Source: Brachybacterium sp. (GTDB taxonomy: Bacteria; Actinomycetota; Actinomycetes; Actinomycetales; Dermabacteraceae). Taken from it: a DNA stretch of 24,029 nucleotides. Position 1 is the first letter of the stretch, and each line of letters starts with the position of its first letter. The stretch spans positions 1 through 24,029 of the forward strand of contig JAKDNE010000006.1 in the NCBI GenBank assembly GCA_030451965.1, written 5' to 3'. The translations under genes were made by a program, and so were the position numbers. The notes below the pieces were generated by a model. It did not search any database. It worked only from the letters and a program-made list of their open reading frames with translations, and had not been told where the DNA came from. Positions 7,905 through 14,660 of the stretch are shown one piece after another.

Positions 7905-9152
7905 ATGACCAGCGCAGGTTCCCTCAACGTTCCCGCATCCACCGACCGGGACACGGTGGAGCTCTCCGCCGCCCCTGAGCGCTCGGCGGCCGCGGGCCGG
8001 GCCGCCCAGCTGTTCGAGGAGTCCTTCGGGTATGCGCCGGACGGGGTCTGGTCCGCACCGGGTCGGGTGAACATCATCGGCGAGCACGTCGACTACCAGG
8101 ACGGGCTGTGCCTGCCGATGGCGATCTCCCACCGCTGCTTCGCGGCGGCGGCGCGCACTCCCACCAACCGTCTGCGGTTGCGCTCCGCCCAGGACGAGAC
8201 GGTGCTGGACATCGATGCTCGCGAGCTCACCGCCGAGGCCGTCACCGGCTGGCCCGCCTATGTGGCCGGTGTGCTGTGGGCGCTGCGCTCGCGGATCTCC
8301 GGGGTCTCCACCCGCGGCATGGACATCATGATCGACGGCCAGGTGCCGCTGGGCGCCGGGCTCTCCAGCTCCGCCGCGCTCGAGTGCGCCGCCGCGGAGG
8401 CCATCGAGGACCTGCTGACCCTCGGCACCGGACCGCTGGACCGGGTGCGGGCCGCGATCACCGCCGAGACCGACTTCGCGGGCGCCTCCACGGGCGGACT
8501 GGACCAGTCGGCCTCGGTGCTCTCCCGCGAGGGTCATGCGCTCTTCCTCGACTGCCGCGACTTCTCCACCCGCCCGGTGCCGTGGGACCTCGCCTCCCAG
8601 GACCTCGCACTGCTGATCACGGACACCCGTGCCGAGCACTCGCATGTGGACGGCGAGTACACCGCGCGTCGTGCCGACAGCGAGCGCGCCGCGCAGGCAG
8701 TGGGCGTGCCGACGCTGCGGGACACCGATCCCGCCGAGCTGGAGCAGCTGCTCGCCCGGATCGATGACGAGGTGGTGCGCCGCCGCGCCCGCCACGTGAT
8801 CACCGAGATCCAGCGCGTGCGGGACTTCGACGCCCTGCTGGCCGACGGCTCGGTGCGCGAGCATGTCGAGGAGCTCGGTGCTCTGCTGAACGCCTCGCAC
8901 GACTCCCTGCGCGAGGACTACGAGGTGACCGTCCCCCAGCTCGATGTCGCCGTCGAGACGGCACGGGAGGCCGGTGCCCATGGGGCCCGGATGACCGGCG
9001 GCGGCTTCGGCGGCTCGCCCCTCGCTCTGGTCGAGGCCGCACAGGCCCAGACCGTGGCCGCGGAGATCGCCGCGGCCTTCGCCGCCCACGGCTTCGACAC
9101 CCCGGTGTTCTTCCTCGCCCTGCCCTCGGAGGGGGCCGGTCAGGACCGCTGA
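7905..9152 (+). CDS. galK: Galactokinase
   Basis: GalK phosphorylates alpha-D-galactose at C1 with ATP, the entry step of the Leloir pathway, in the cytosol. The ATG at 7905 (415 aa) has GGAAGGA 6 nt upstream. All three GHMP-kinase motifs are visible. The galactokinase signature G-R-V-N-I-I-G-E-H-V-D-Y is at 53-64, followed by Q-D-G. The ATP loop P-L-G-A-G-L-S-S-S-A-A-L-E is at 148-160, and M-T-G-G-G-F-G-G-S is at 363-371. The catalytic Asp is expected in G-x-x-D-Q near residues 200-205, present here as G-G-L-D-Q-S. The first ~35 residues look like a variable extension. No galT, galE or sugar transporter is present in the window, so this galK is not in a local Leloir operon. Its 3' end overlaps the convergent adenosine-deaminase-like gene by 13 nt. 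Confidence 0.95.
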   Translation: MTSAGSLNVPASTDRDTVELSAAPERSAAAGRAAQLFEESFGYAPDGVWSAPGRVNIIGEHVDYQDGLCLPMAISHRCFAAAARTPTNRLRLRSAQDETVLDIDARELTAEAVTGWPAYVAGVLWALRSRISGVSTRGMDIMIDGQVPLGAGLSSSAALECAAAEAIEDLLTLGTGPLDRVRAAITAETDFAGASTGGLDQSASVLSREGHALFLDCRDFSTRPVPWDLASQDLALLITDTRAEHSHVDGEYTARRADSERAAQAVGVPTLRDTDPAELEQLLARIDDEVVRRRARHVITEIQRVRDFDALLADGSVREHVEELGALLNASHDSLREDYEVTVPQLDVAVETAREAGAHGARMTGGGFGGSPLALVEAAQAQTVAAEIAAAFAAHGFDTPVFFLALPSEGAGQDR

Positions 9153-10216
9153 GGTCGCGACGGCGGGACGCTCGCCGCACCGCCGACCGGGGGAGGGGCG
9201 GCGAGCCAGACCCGCACCCCCTCCAGCAGACTCCGCTTCACCGCATCGGAGGCGGCCGACATCCTGATCGAGGAGGCGGCCAGCGCGGCCAGCTCCGCAT
9301 CGTCCAGGCCGATCGCTCGCGCGGTCTCGTACTGGTCCAGCAGGCGCGAGCCGAACAGCAGCGGGTCATCAGCACCCAGGGCGATCTGGGCGCCCGAGTC
9401 CACCAGGCGGCGCAGCGGCACGTCGGCCGCCTGCTCCACCACCCCCAGCGAGGCGTTCGAGGCCGGGCACACCTCGAGGCCGATCCCGGCCTCGACCACC
9501 CGGTCCAGCAGCGCCGGATCCTCTGCTGCCCGCACCCCGTGACCCAGACGGTCCGGTCCCAGATGCTCCACCACGTCCCGCACGTGCGAGGGGCCCAGCA
9601 GCTCCCCGCCGTGCGGCACCGACAGCAGCCCGGCCCCGCGCGCGATCCGGAACGCCGGAGCGAACTCGGCCGTGGTGCCGCGCCGCTCGTCGTTCGAGAG
9701 CCCGAAGCCGACCACCGGTCCCGCATGCCGTGCCGCCAGGCGGGCGAGGGTGCGGGCGTCCAGGGGGTGCCGGGTGCGGGAGGCGGCGATGACGATCCCG
9801 ATGCTCACCCCGGTCTCCTGCTCCGAACGGGCGGACTGGTCCAGCACGATCTCGATCGCCGGGGTCAGCCCGCCCACGAACGGGGCATAGCTGGTGGGAT
9901 CGACCTGCAGCTCGAGCCGCCCCGAACCCTCGGCGGCGTCGTCCTCGGCGGCCTCGTGGAGGAGCCTCCGCATCGCCTCCTCGGAGTCGACCACGGTGCG
10001 CGCCGTGTCGTACTGGCGCTGGAAGCGGAACCATCCGCGACGGGTCGGCTCGACCTGCAGCGCGACGTCGTCGGTGAGAGCGCGGGGCAACCGGATCCCT
10101 CGCTCCGCCGCCAGCTCCCACAGCGTGGTGGGACGCATCGACCCCGTGAAGTGCAGGTGCAGATGCGCTTTCGGCAGCGTGGCGAGATCGCGGTGGGCGC
10201 CGTCCGCCGCACTCAT
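9140..10216 (-). CDS. Adenosine deaminase family protein
   Basis: This metal-dependent hydrolase would deaminate adenosine or a related purine. I took the ATG at 10216 (358 aa), 10 nt after the upstream aminotransferase stop. An ATG at 10246 would overlap that gene. It lacks a good ribosome site, so translational coupling is likely. The metal and catalytic residues line up: H-L-H (His20, His22), H-G-G-E (His202, Glu205), R-L-G-H-G (His226), C-P-x-S-N at 250-254 and D-D-P (Asp283-Asp284). In the first motif the family's usual L-H-x-H-L-D/E-G is L-H-L-H-F-T-G, so the acidic residue that contacts the ribose is Thr24. That places it in a subgroup whose substrate may not be adenosine itself. I therefore give no symbol. 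Its 3' end overlaps galK by 13 nt. Confidence 0.85.
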   Translation of the reverse strand: MSAADGAHRDLATLPKAHLHLHFTGSMRPTTLWELAAERGIRLPRALTDDVALQVEPTRRGWFRFQRQYDTARTVVDSEEAMRRLLHEAAEDDAAEGSGRLELQVDPTSYAPFVGGLTPAIEIVLDQSARSEQETGVSIGIVIAASRTRHPLDARTLARLAARHAGPVVGFGLSNDERRGTTAEFAPAFRIARGAGLLSVPHGGELLGPSHVRDVVEHLGPDRLGHGVRAAEDPALLDRVVEAGIGLEVCPASNASLGVVEQAADVPLRRLVDSGAQIALGADDPLLFGSRLLDQYETARAIGLDDAELAALAASSIRMSAASDAVKRSLLEGVRVWLAAPPPVGGAASVPPSRPQRS

Positions 10217-10226
10217 GCGCGGTGCA

Positions 10227-11471
10227 TCACTCGGACAGCAGCGCAATCACCCGGTCGATGCCCTCGGTGATGTCGTCGTCGGCCAGCGCGTAGGAGAAGC
10301 GCAGGTGACCCGGGGCGCCGAACGCCTCACCGGGCACCGCAGCGACCTCCGCCTCCTCGAGGATCACGGTCGCCAGTTCCGTGGAGGTGGTGACCTCCCG
10401 GCCGCGGATCGTCCGCCCCAGCGCCTGGGAGACATCCGGGAAGGCGTAGAACGCCCCGGTGGGGGTGGGCACCGTGAAGCCCGGCACCTGGGAGAGCTTC
10501 TCGACGATCAGTCGACGCCGGCGGTCGAAGGCCACCCGCATCTCCTCGACGGGCTCGCTCGGGCCGGTCAGTGCGGCCAGCGCCGCCCGCTGCGCGATGT
10601 TGTTGACATGGGAGGTGAGGTGGGACTGCAGATTGGTCGCAGCCTTGATGACGTCGACGGGACCGACCATCCAGCCCACGCGCCATCCGGTCATCGCGAA
10701 GGACTTCGCGACGCCGCCCAGCAGCACCGTGGTCTCCGCCAGCTCCGGAACCGCCTTCAGCACCGAGGTGAACGGCATCCCCTCATAGGTGAGGGACTGG
10801 TAGATCTCGTCGGTGACCACCCAGATCCCATGTTCGAGGGCCCAGCGACCGATCTCGGCGACCTGCTCGGGCGTGAGCACCACGCCGGTGGGGTTCGAGG
10901 GGGAGCACAGCAGCAGCACGCGGGTGCGCTCGGTGCGGGCCGCCTCGAGCTGCTCCACGGTCGGGACGTAGTTCTGCTCGACCCCGGCGAGGACCGGCAC
11001 CTCGGTGGCGCCGGTCTGCCGAATCGCCTCGGGGTAGGTGGTCCAGTACGGGGCCGGGAGGATGACCTCGTCACCCGGGTCCAGGAGCGTGGCGAAGGTC
11101 TGGAAGACGGCCTGCTTGCCGCCGTTGGTGACGAGCACCTGCGCGGGATCGATCTCGAGGCCGGTGGAGCCGGAGAAGGACTCCGCCAGCGCCTGCTTGA
11201 GCTCGGGCTGCCCGCCGGTGGCCGAGTAGCGGTGGTTGCGCGGATCCTGAGCGGCCTGGACCGCCTCCTCGACGATGTGCCCCGGGGTGGGGAAGTCGGG
11301 CTCGCCGGCGCCGAAGCCGATCACCGGCCGACCTGCGGCCTTGAGCGCCTTGGCCGTGGCGTCGACCGCGAGGGTCGCGGAGGGCTGGATCGCTCCCACC
11401 CGCCGTGAGACGCGGGCGTGCGGGGTCGAGTGCGGATTGGTCGCGGAGATGCTGGCATCGTCGGTGGTCAC
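10227..11471 (-). CDS. PLP-dependent aminotransferase, aspartate aminotransferase-like (class I)
   Basis: The 414-aa product, from the GTG at 11471, is a fold-type I aminotransferase that probably swaps amino groups between aspartate and 2-oxoglutarate. N-terminal features are V-S-R-R-V-x-x-I-Q-P-S-A-T and G-x-G-E-P-D-F-P-T-P, then Y-S-x-x-x-G-Q-P-E-L, a start typical of the I-gamma (bacterial AspC/PatA-like) subgroup. N-G-G-K-Q-A-V binds the PLP phosphate. Y-W-T-T-Y-P, S-P-x-N-P-T-G and V-V-T-D-E-I-Y-Q follow. The Schiff-base lysine is Lys256 in A-K-S-F-A-M-T-G-W-R-V-G-W, and the C-terminal F-S-Y-A arginine region is R-F-S-Y. A G-G-V-A-K-S-F replaces the common G-x-S-K-x-F. The start has a CACGAT box 6 nt ahead and no Shine-Dalgarno, so it appears leaderless. 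The adenosine-deaminase-like gene follows 10 nt later as a two-gene unit. Confidence 0.92.
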   Translation of the reverse strand: MTTDDASISATNPHSTPHARVSRRVGAIQPSATLAVDATAKALKAAGRPVIGFGAGEPDFPTPGHIVEEAVQAAQDPRNHRYSATGGQPELKQALAESFSGSTGLEIDPAQVLVTNGGKQAVFQTFATLLDPGDEVILPAPYWTTYPEAIRQTGATEVPVLAGVEQNYVPTVEQLEAARTERTRVLLLCSPSNPTGVVLTPEQVAEIGRWALEHGIWVVTDEIYQSLTYEGMPFTSVLKAVPELAETTVLLGGVAKSFAMTGWRVGWMVGPVDVIKAATNLQSHLTSHVNNIAQRAALAALTGPSEPVEEMRVAFDRRRRLIVEKLSQVPGFTVPTPTGAFYAFPDVSQALGRTIRGREVTTSTELATVILEEAEVAAVPGEAFGAPGHLRFSYALADDDITEGIDRVIALLSE

Positions 11472-11477
11472 TCGACC

Positions 11478-11483
11478 ATCGTG
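11478..11483 (-). promoter_or_regulatory. -10 element for leaderless aminotransferase gene (CACGAT, minus strand)
   Basis: On the minus strand CACGAT is followed by 6 nt and then the GTG at 11471. Hexamer and spacing are identical to the thrE-like gene. No ribosome binding site lies between, and the frame upstream has no family-like residues. Confidence 0.5.
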
Positions 11484-11577
11484 GCAGAGCACGCCCTCCG
11501 CCGCCAGGTCGACGCGCTGGTGGAGATGCGAGGGGCGGGCGCGTCCGCCACCGCGGGCAGAGGGAACGGGGGAGTGG

Positions 11578-11612
11578 TCTGCGTCTCGTGATCGTGTGAT
11601 CTGACGCAGATC
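11578..11612. repeat. Nested inverted and direct repeats upstream of the tRNA-Trp promoter
   Basis: TCTGCGTC (11578-11585) is inverted as GACGCAGA (11603-11610). Nested within it are GATCT-N5-AGATC (11598-11612) and two direct copies of GTGATC (11588-11593 and 11596-11601). The cluster abuts the -35 region proposed for tRNA-Trp, so it could be an operator or a DNA-bending upstream element. No known regulator site is recognised. Confidence 0.45.
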
Positions 11613-11614
11613 GA

Positions 11615-11644
11615 TTCGCACGAGGTCCCCGCGGCTTGTATGCT
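11615..11644 (+). promoter_or_regulatory. Promoter for tRNA-Trp (and probably secE-nusG)
   Basis: TTCGCA (11615-11620), an 18-nt spacer, and TATGCT (11639-11644). The -10 is identical to that proposed for rpoB. Transcription would begin near 11651, about 65 nt before the mature tRNA. No other promoter-like box is clear between the tRNA and secE, so secE-nusG may depend on this one. Confidence 0.5.
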
Positions 11645-11715
11645 GGTCGCTGGTCACAATCGCAGGCTCTTCCGAGAGCGTGCGGAGATGACCTCATGAG
11701 GTCTGGTCCTCATGA

Positions 11716-11788
11716 AGGGCAGTGGCGCAATTGGTAGCGCAGCGGTCTCCAAAACCGCAGGTTGCAGGTTCGAGCCCTGTCTGCCCTG
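11716..11788 (+). tRNA. trnW: tRNA-Trp (anticodon CCA)
   Basis: A complete cloverleaf can be drawn. The acceptor stem AGGGCAG (11716-11722) pairs with CTGCCCT (11781-11787). The D-arm contains TTGGTAGC. The anticodon stem GCGGT/ACCGC (11742-11746 / 11754-11758) has loop CTCCAAA, placing CCA at 11749-11751. The T-arm is GCAGG-TTCGAGC-CCTGT (11764-11780), and the discriminator base is G11788. The 3' CCA is not encoded. It stands directly before secE, a location I recall as usual for tRNA-Trp in actinobacteria. A small hairpin (CCGGG-TCA-CCCGG, 11798-11810) follows and may mark the 3' processing region. Confidence 0.97.
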
Positions 11789-11849
11789 CCGGTCCGGCCG
11801 GGTCACCCGGTCGGATGCGGATGACCTCGACGAGATCGGACAGTCCAGC

Positions 11850-12116
11850 GTGAACTCCACCCAGAACGCCCCGTCGACGCCGAGCGGCGCCGACGCCCAG
11901 GGCTCCGGGTCCAAGAACCCCTTCCTGGCGATCGGTCTGTTTTTCCGCCAGGTCCTCGCGGAGCTGAGGAAGGTCGTCGTCCCGACGCGTCGGGAGCTCG
12001 TGCTGTACTCGATCACGGTCCTGATGTTCGTCATCTTCATGATCCTGCTGATCTTCGGCCTCGACTCCGTGTTCAGCTGGCTGTCCAGGATCGCCTTCAC
12101 GGTCCCTGACCTGTGA
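11850..12116 (+). CDS. secE: Preprotein translocase subunit SecE
   Basis: SecE is the small essential subunit that clamps SecY in the Sec translocon of the cell membrane. The GTG at 11850 gives 88 aa. The frame stays open upstream through the tRNA, which cannot be coding. The ribosome site is weak (GGAC about 10 nt ahead). The first ~30 residues are a polar, unconserved tail. The conserved amphipathic helix then follows, F-x-R-Q-V-x-A-E-L-R-K-V-V-V-P-T-R-R-E-L, in which the L-R-K-V-x-x-P-T-R-x-E pattern defines the family. One transmembrane helix ends the protein (about residues 53-75, V-L-M-F-V-I-F-M-I-L-L-I-F-G). Actinobacterial SecE has this single-span form rather than the three spans of E. 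coli. nusG begins 76 nt later on the same strand. Confidence 0.93.
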   Translation: MNSTQNAPSTPSGADAQGSGSKNPFLAIGLFFRQVLAELRKVVVPTRRELVLYSITVLMFVIFMILLIFGLDSVFSWLSRIAFTVPDL

Positions 12117-12192
12117 GCCGCGGGCCGTCCCGCACCGCACACCGCACCGTGACCGATCAGTTCCACGCCGCCAGGAAGGCAGGTTCCCGCCG

Positions 12193-13146
12193 ATGAGCGA
12201 TCAGACCTCTACCCCCGACGAGTCCTACGAGGACCTCGACGACTCCCTCTCGTTCTCCTCCTCCGCAGTGGAGGCCGCCGCATCGCAGGGCGATGACGCG
12301 CCCGAGGCCGCGGCCGACGAGGCCGCCGCAGAGGATGCGGCGCCGGCCGACGGGACCGACCAGGACGTCGAGGCCGAGCGCTCCGCCGAGGGCGCTGATG
12401 CCGATGCCGAGAGCGCTGAGACCGACGCCGCCGACACCACGGATGCTGCCGACCGTGCCGACGACGCGGATGCCGACGCTTCCGAGGGTGAGGCCGCCGA
12501 GGGCGAGGAGGCCGCCGCCTCCGAGGAGCCCGAGGAGGAGGACCCGCTGGTGCAGCTCAAGCGCCACCTGCGCGCCGCCCTCGGCGAGTGGTACGTGATC
12601 CACTCCTACTCCGGGCACGAGAACCGCGTGAAGACCCAGCTGGCCACGCGCACCGAGACGCAGGACATGGAGGAGTACATCTTCGAGGTCCAGGTCCCGA
12701 TGGAGGACGCGACCGAGGTCAAGAACGGCCAGAAGAAGATCGTCCGGCGCGTCCGCGTGCCCGGGTACGTGCTGGTCCGCATGGATCTGACCACCGAGTC
12801 CTGGAGGGTCGTGCGCGACACCCCCGGCGTGACCGGGTTCGTCGGCAACGCGACCGACCCGACGCCGCTGAGCTTCGACGAGATCTACTCCATGCTCGAG
12901 CCGTCGGTCGGTCTGCCGGAGAAGAAGCGCGCCGGGGGTGCCGGTGCGGGCAAGGCCGCGGCCGCGCAGAAGATGCCCGATTTCCAGGTCGGCGAGTCCG
13001 TCACCGTCATGGACGGCCCCTTCGAGACCATGCCGGCCAGCATCTCCGAGATCCACTCGGAGTCCCAGAAGCTCCAGGTCCTGGTGTCCATCTTCGGACG
13101 CGAGACCCCGGTCGAGCTGGCGTTCGACCAGGTCGCCAAGATCTGA
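12193..13146 (+). CDS. nusG: Transcription termination/antitermination factor NusG
   Basis: NusG binds the clamp of RNA polymerase, affecting pausing and termination, and couples it to Rho and the ribosome. The ATG at 12193 gives 317 aa; an AGGAAGG lies ~14 nt upstream. Residues 1-117 are a low-complexity extension very rich in Ala, Asp and Glu, a known actinobacterial trait. The NGN domain starts at W-Y-V-I-H-S-Y-S-G-H-E-N (133-144). It continues through the V-P-G-Y-V-L-V-R-M turn (189-197) and V-R-x-T-P-G-V-T-G-F-V-G. A Gly/Ala/Lys linker at about 243-260 joins it to the KOW domain, F-x-V-G-E-S-V-x-V-x-D-G-P-F (264-277), ending V-E-L-x-F-x-Q-V. The core is intact. It is the second gene after tRNA-Trp and probably shares secE's transcript. 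Confidence 0.96.
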   Translation: MSDQTSTPDESYEDLDDSLSFSSSAVEAAASQGDDAPEAAADEAAAEDAAPADGTDQDVEAERSAEGADADAESAETDAADTTDAADRADDADADASEGEAAEGEEAAASEEPEEEDPLVQLKRHLRAALGEWYVIHSYSGHENRVKTQLATRTETQDMEEYIFEVQVPMEDATEVKNGQKKIVRRVRVPGYVLVRMDLTTESWRVVRDTPGVTGFVGNATDPTPLSFDEIYSMLEPSVGLPEKKRAGGAGAGKAAAAQKMPDFQVGESVTVMDGPFETMPASISEIHSESQKLQVLVSIFGRETPVELAFDQVAKI

Positions 13147-13201
13147 GCGGCGCGCGGCCACCGAGCCGCGCGAGTACGACCAGGATCACTCCCGATTCCG
13201 G

Positions 13202-13230
13202 TCGACACCGCCGCGACGTGCAGGTAGCGT
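13202..13230 (+). promoter_or_regulatory. Promoter for rplK-rplA
   Basis: TCGACA (13202-13207, one mismatch to TTGACA), a 17-nt spacer, and TAGCGT (13225-13230). Transcription would start near 13237, leaving a ~90-nt leader before rplK that holds a small ORF and two short hairpins, one of them CCCGC-TGC-GCGGG around 13247-13259. Confidence 0.65.
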
Positions 13231-13289
13231 CGCACCTCGGACCCGTCCCCGCTGCGCGGGAACGAGTCCTGCCGTGGGAGGAGCGCGTG

Positions 13290-13319
13290 ATGAGCTCCGC
13301 CCGGACCACACCACAGTGA
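13290..13319 (+). CDS. Putative nine-codon leader ORF before rplK
   Basis: A very strong Shine-Dalgarno (GGGAGGAG, 13276-13283) stands 6 nt before an ATG that opens a nine-residue frame, M-S-S-A-R-T-T-P-Q, closed by TGA at 13317-13319. rplK starts 9 nt later with its own GAGGAAGAG site. A GTG directly before the ATG is an alternative start. GGAGC (13280-13284) can also pair with GCTCC (13294-13298), trapping the ribosome site in a hairpin whose loop contains GUGAUGA. The ORF may couple translation into rplK. Alternatively the hairpin may be the L1/L11 autoregulation site. Nothing in the peptide itself suggests a function, and it may be chance. Confidence 0.35.
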   Translation: MSSARTTPQ

Positions 13320-13328
13320 GGAAGAGCA

Positions 13329-13760
13329 ATGGCTCCCAAGAAGAAGATCGCGAGCGTCATCAAGCTCCAGATCCAGGCCGGCCAGGCCACACCTGCGCCG
13401 CCCGTGGGTCCCGCGCTCGGCGCTGCCGGCGTGAACATGATGGAGTTCGTGAAGGCCTACAACGATCGCACCGCCGATCAGCGTGGCAACATCATCCCGG
13501 TCGAGATCACGGTCTACGAGGACCGCTCGTTCACCTTCATCACGAAGACCCCGCCGGCTGCTGAGCTCGTCAAGAAGGCCGCCGGCCTCCAGAAGGGCTC
13601 CGCCGTCCCGCACACCGACAAGGTCGGCAAGATCACCCAGGCACAGGTCCGCGAGATCGCGGAGACCAAGATGCCTGATCTGAACGCGAACGACATCGAG
13701 ACCGCGGCGAAGATCGTCGAGGGCACCGCTCGTTCCATGGGCATCACGGTGGAGGGCTGA
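13329..13760 (+). CDS. rplK: 50S ribosomal protein L11
   Basis: L11 binds the GTPase-associated region of 23S rRNA, supports EF-G/EF-Tu action and RelA sensing, and is the target of thiopeptides. The ATG at 13329 gives 143 aa, a standard length, with GAGGAAGAG just ahead. The N-terminal domain shows K-K-K-I-A-S-V-I-K-L-Q-I-x-A-G-Q-A-T-P-A-P-P-V-G-P-A-L-G with the Pro-rich thiostrepton-site helix, then G-V-N-M-M-E-F-x-K-A-Y-N. The C-terminal RNA-binding domain ends D-L-N-A-N-D-I-E-x-A-x-K-I-V-E-G-T-A-R-S-M-G. It forms a two-gene unit with rplA (4-nt gap). In many bacteria L1 represses this operon by binding the leader. Confidence 0.98.
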   Translation: MAPKKKIASVIKLQIQAGQATPAPPVGPALGAAGVNMMEFVKAYNDRTADQRGNIIPVEITVYEDRSFTFITKTPPAAELVKKAAGLQKGSAVPHTDKVGKITQAQVREIAETKMPDLNANDIETAAKIVEGTARSMGITVEG

Positions 13761-13764
13761 GGAC

Positions 13765-14484
13765 ATGGGTTTCCGTAGCAAGGCATTCAAGAACGGTGCG
13801 GCTCTGATCGAAGAGGGTCGCGCATACTCCCCGCTGGACGCGCTGCGTCTGGCGCAGAAGTCCTCCCCGGCCAAGTTCGACGCCTCGGTCGAGGTCGCGA
13901 TGCGCCTGGGCGTGGATCCCCGCAAGGCGGACCAGATGGTGCGCGGCACCGTCAACCTGCCCAACGGCACCGGCAAGACCGCCCGCGTCATCGTCTTCGC
14001 GACCGGTGCGCAGGCGGACGCCGCCCGTGAGGCCGGCGCGGACGAGGTCGGCGACGACGAGCTGATCGAGAAGGTCGCCGGCGGCTGGACCGACTTCGAC
14101 GCGGCCGTGGCCACGCCGAACCTGATGGGCAAGGTCGGCAAGCTGGGCCGCGTGCTCGGCCCCCGCGGCCTCATGCCGAACCCCAAGACCGGCACCGTCA
14201 CCATGGACGTGACCAAGGCCGTGTCCGACATCAAGGGCGGCAAGATCGAGTTCCGCACCGACCGTGCGGCCAACCTGCACTACCTCGTCGGGAAGGTCTC
14301 CTTCTCCGACCAGCAGCTGGTCGAGAACTACGTCGCCGCGCTCGATGAGATCCTCCGACTCAAGCCGTCCGCCTCCAAGGGCCGCTACATCGAGAAGATC
14401 ACCGTGTCCACCACCATGGGCCCGGGCATCCCGGTCGACGTGAACCGCACGCGCAACCTCCTCGAGGAGACCGACGAGGCCTGA
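13765..14484 (+). CDS. rplA: 50S ribosomal protein L1
   Basis: L1 forms the mobile L1 stalk that helps deacylated tRNA leave the E site, and in many bacteria it represses its own operon. The ATG at 13765 gives 239 aa (usual 230-240). It follows rplK by 4 nt, with GGAGGG over the end of rplK as ribosome site, so the two are coupled. Recognisable stretches are F-D-x-S-V-E-V-A-M-R-L-G-V-D-P-R-K-A-D-Q near residues 33-52, the N-L-P-N-G-T-G-K-T strand, and the hallmark L-G-P-R-G-L-M-P-N-P-K-x-G-T-V, then V-K/S-D-I-K-G-G-K-I-E-F-R-x-D. An extra-long G-C-rich hairpin follows it before the rplJ leader. Confidence 0.98.
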   Translation: MGFRSKAFKNGAALIEEGRAYSPLDALRLAQKSSPAKFDASVEVAMRLGVDPRKADQMVRGTVNLPNGTGKTARVIVFATGAQADAAREAGADEVGDDELIEKVAGGWTDFDAAVATPNLMGKVGKLGRVLGPRGLMPNPKTGTVTMDVTKAVSDIKGGKIEFRTDRAANLHYLVGKVSFSDQQLVENYVAALDEILRLKPSASKGRYIEKITVSTTMGPGIPVDVNRTRNLLEETDEA

Positions 14485-14514
14485 GCCTCCCGGTCGCCCG
14501 CTGAGGTGCACGTC

Positions 14515-14548
14515 GGCGCCCCGCTCACCATCAGGTGGGCGGGGCGCC
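14515..14548 (+). terminator. Perfect 15-bp hairpin after rplA
   Basis: GGCGCCCCGC (14515-14524) pairs with GCGGGGCGCC (14539-14548), and the stem continues through a U-G pair and CACC/GGTG to an ATCA tetraloop. It starts 30 nt past the rplA stop. There is no U-tract. The stem is strong enough to separate rplKA from rplJL transcription or to block 3' exonucleases. Confidence 0.65.
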
Positions 14549-14647
14549 GTCGTCGTGAAGCGTTCCGGCGAGGCACGCGGCATCCGGCCGGGCGGGATGT
14601 GACGCAGAACGCCGCTCTCGGCATGGCGGGGACGGCCGGGTCTGGTC

Positions 14648-14653
14648 TACCCT
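14648..14653 (+). promoter_or_regulatory. -10-like element for rplJ-rplL (TACCCT)
   Basis: TACCCT lies ~8 nt before the conserved-looking start of the L10 leader RNA, predicting transcription from about 14660. No persuasive -35 element is visible. Between the rplA hairpin (ends 14548) and this box (about 100 nt) I see nothing else recognisable. Confidence 0.4.
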
Positions 14654-14660
14654 GGATATA

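Noticed and set aside
11472..11657. Longer aminotransferase start (476 aa)
   Set aside because: The added residues are Arg/Pro-rich and unlike the family, and the CACGAT box implies that transcription begins near 11471.
11712..11849. secE frame beginning at ATG 11712
   Set aside because: It would translate the tRNA-Trp gene; the conserved SecE region starts much later.
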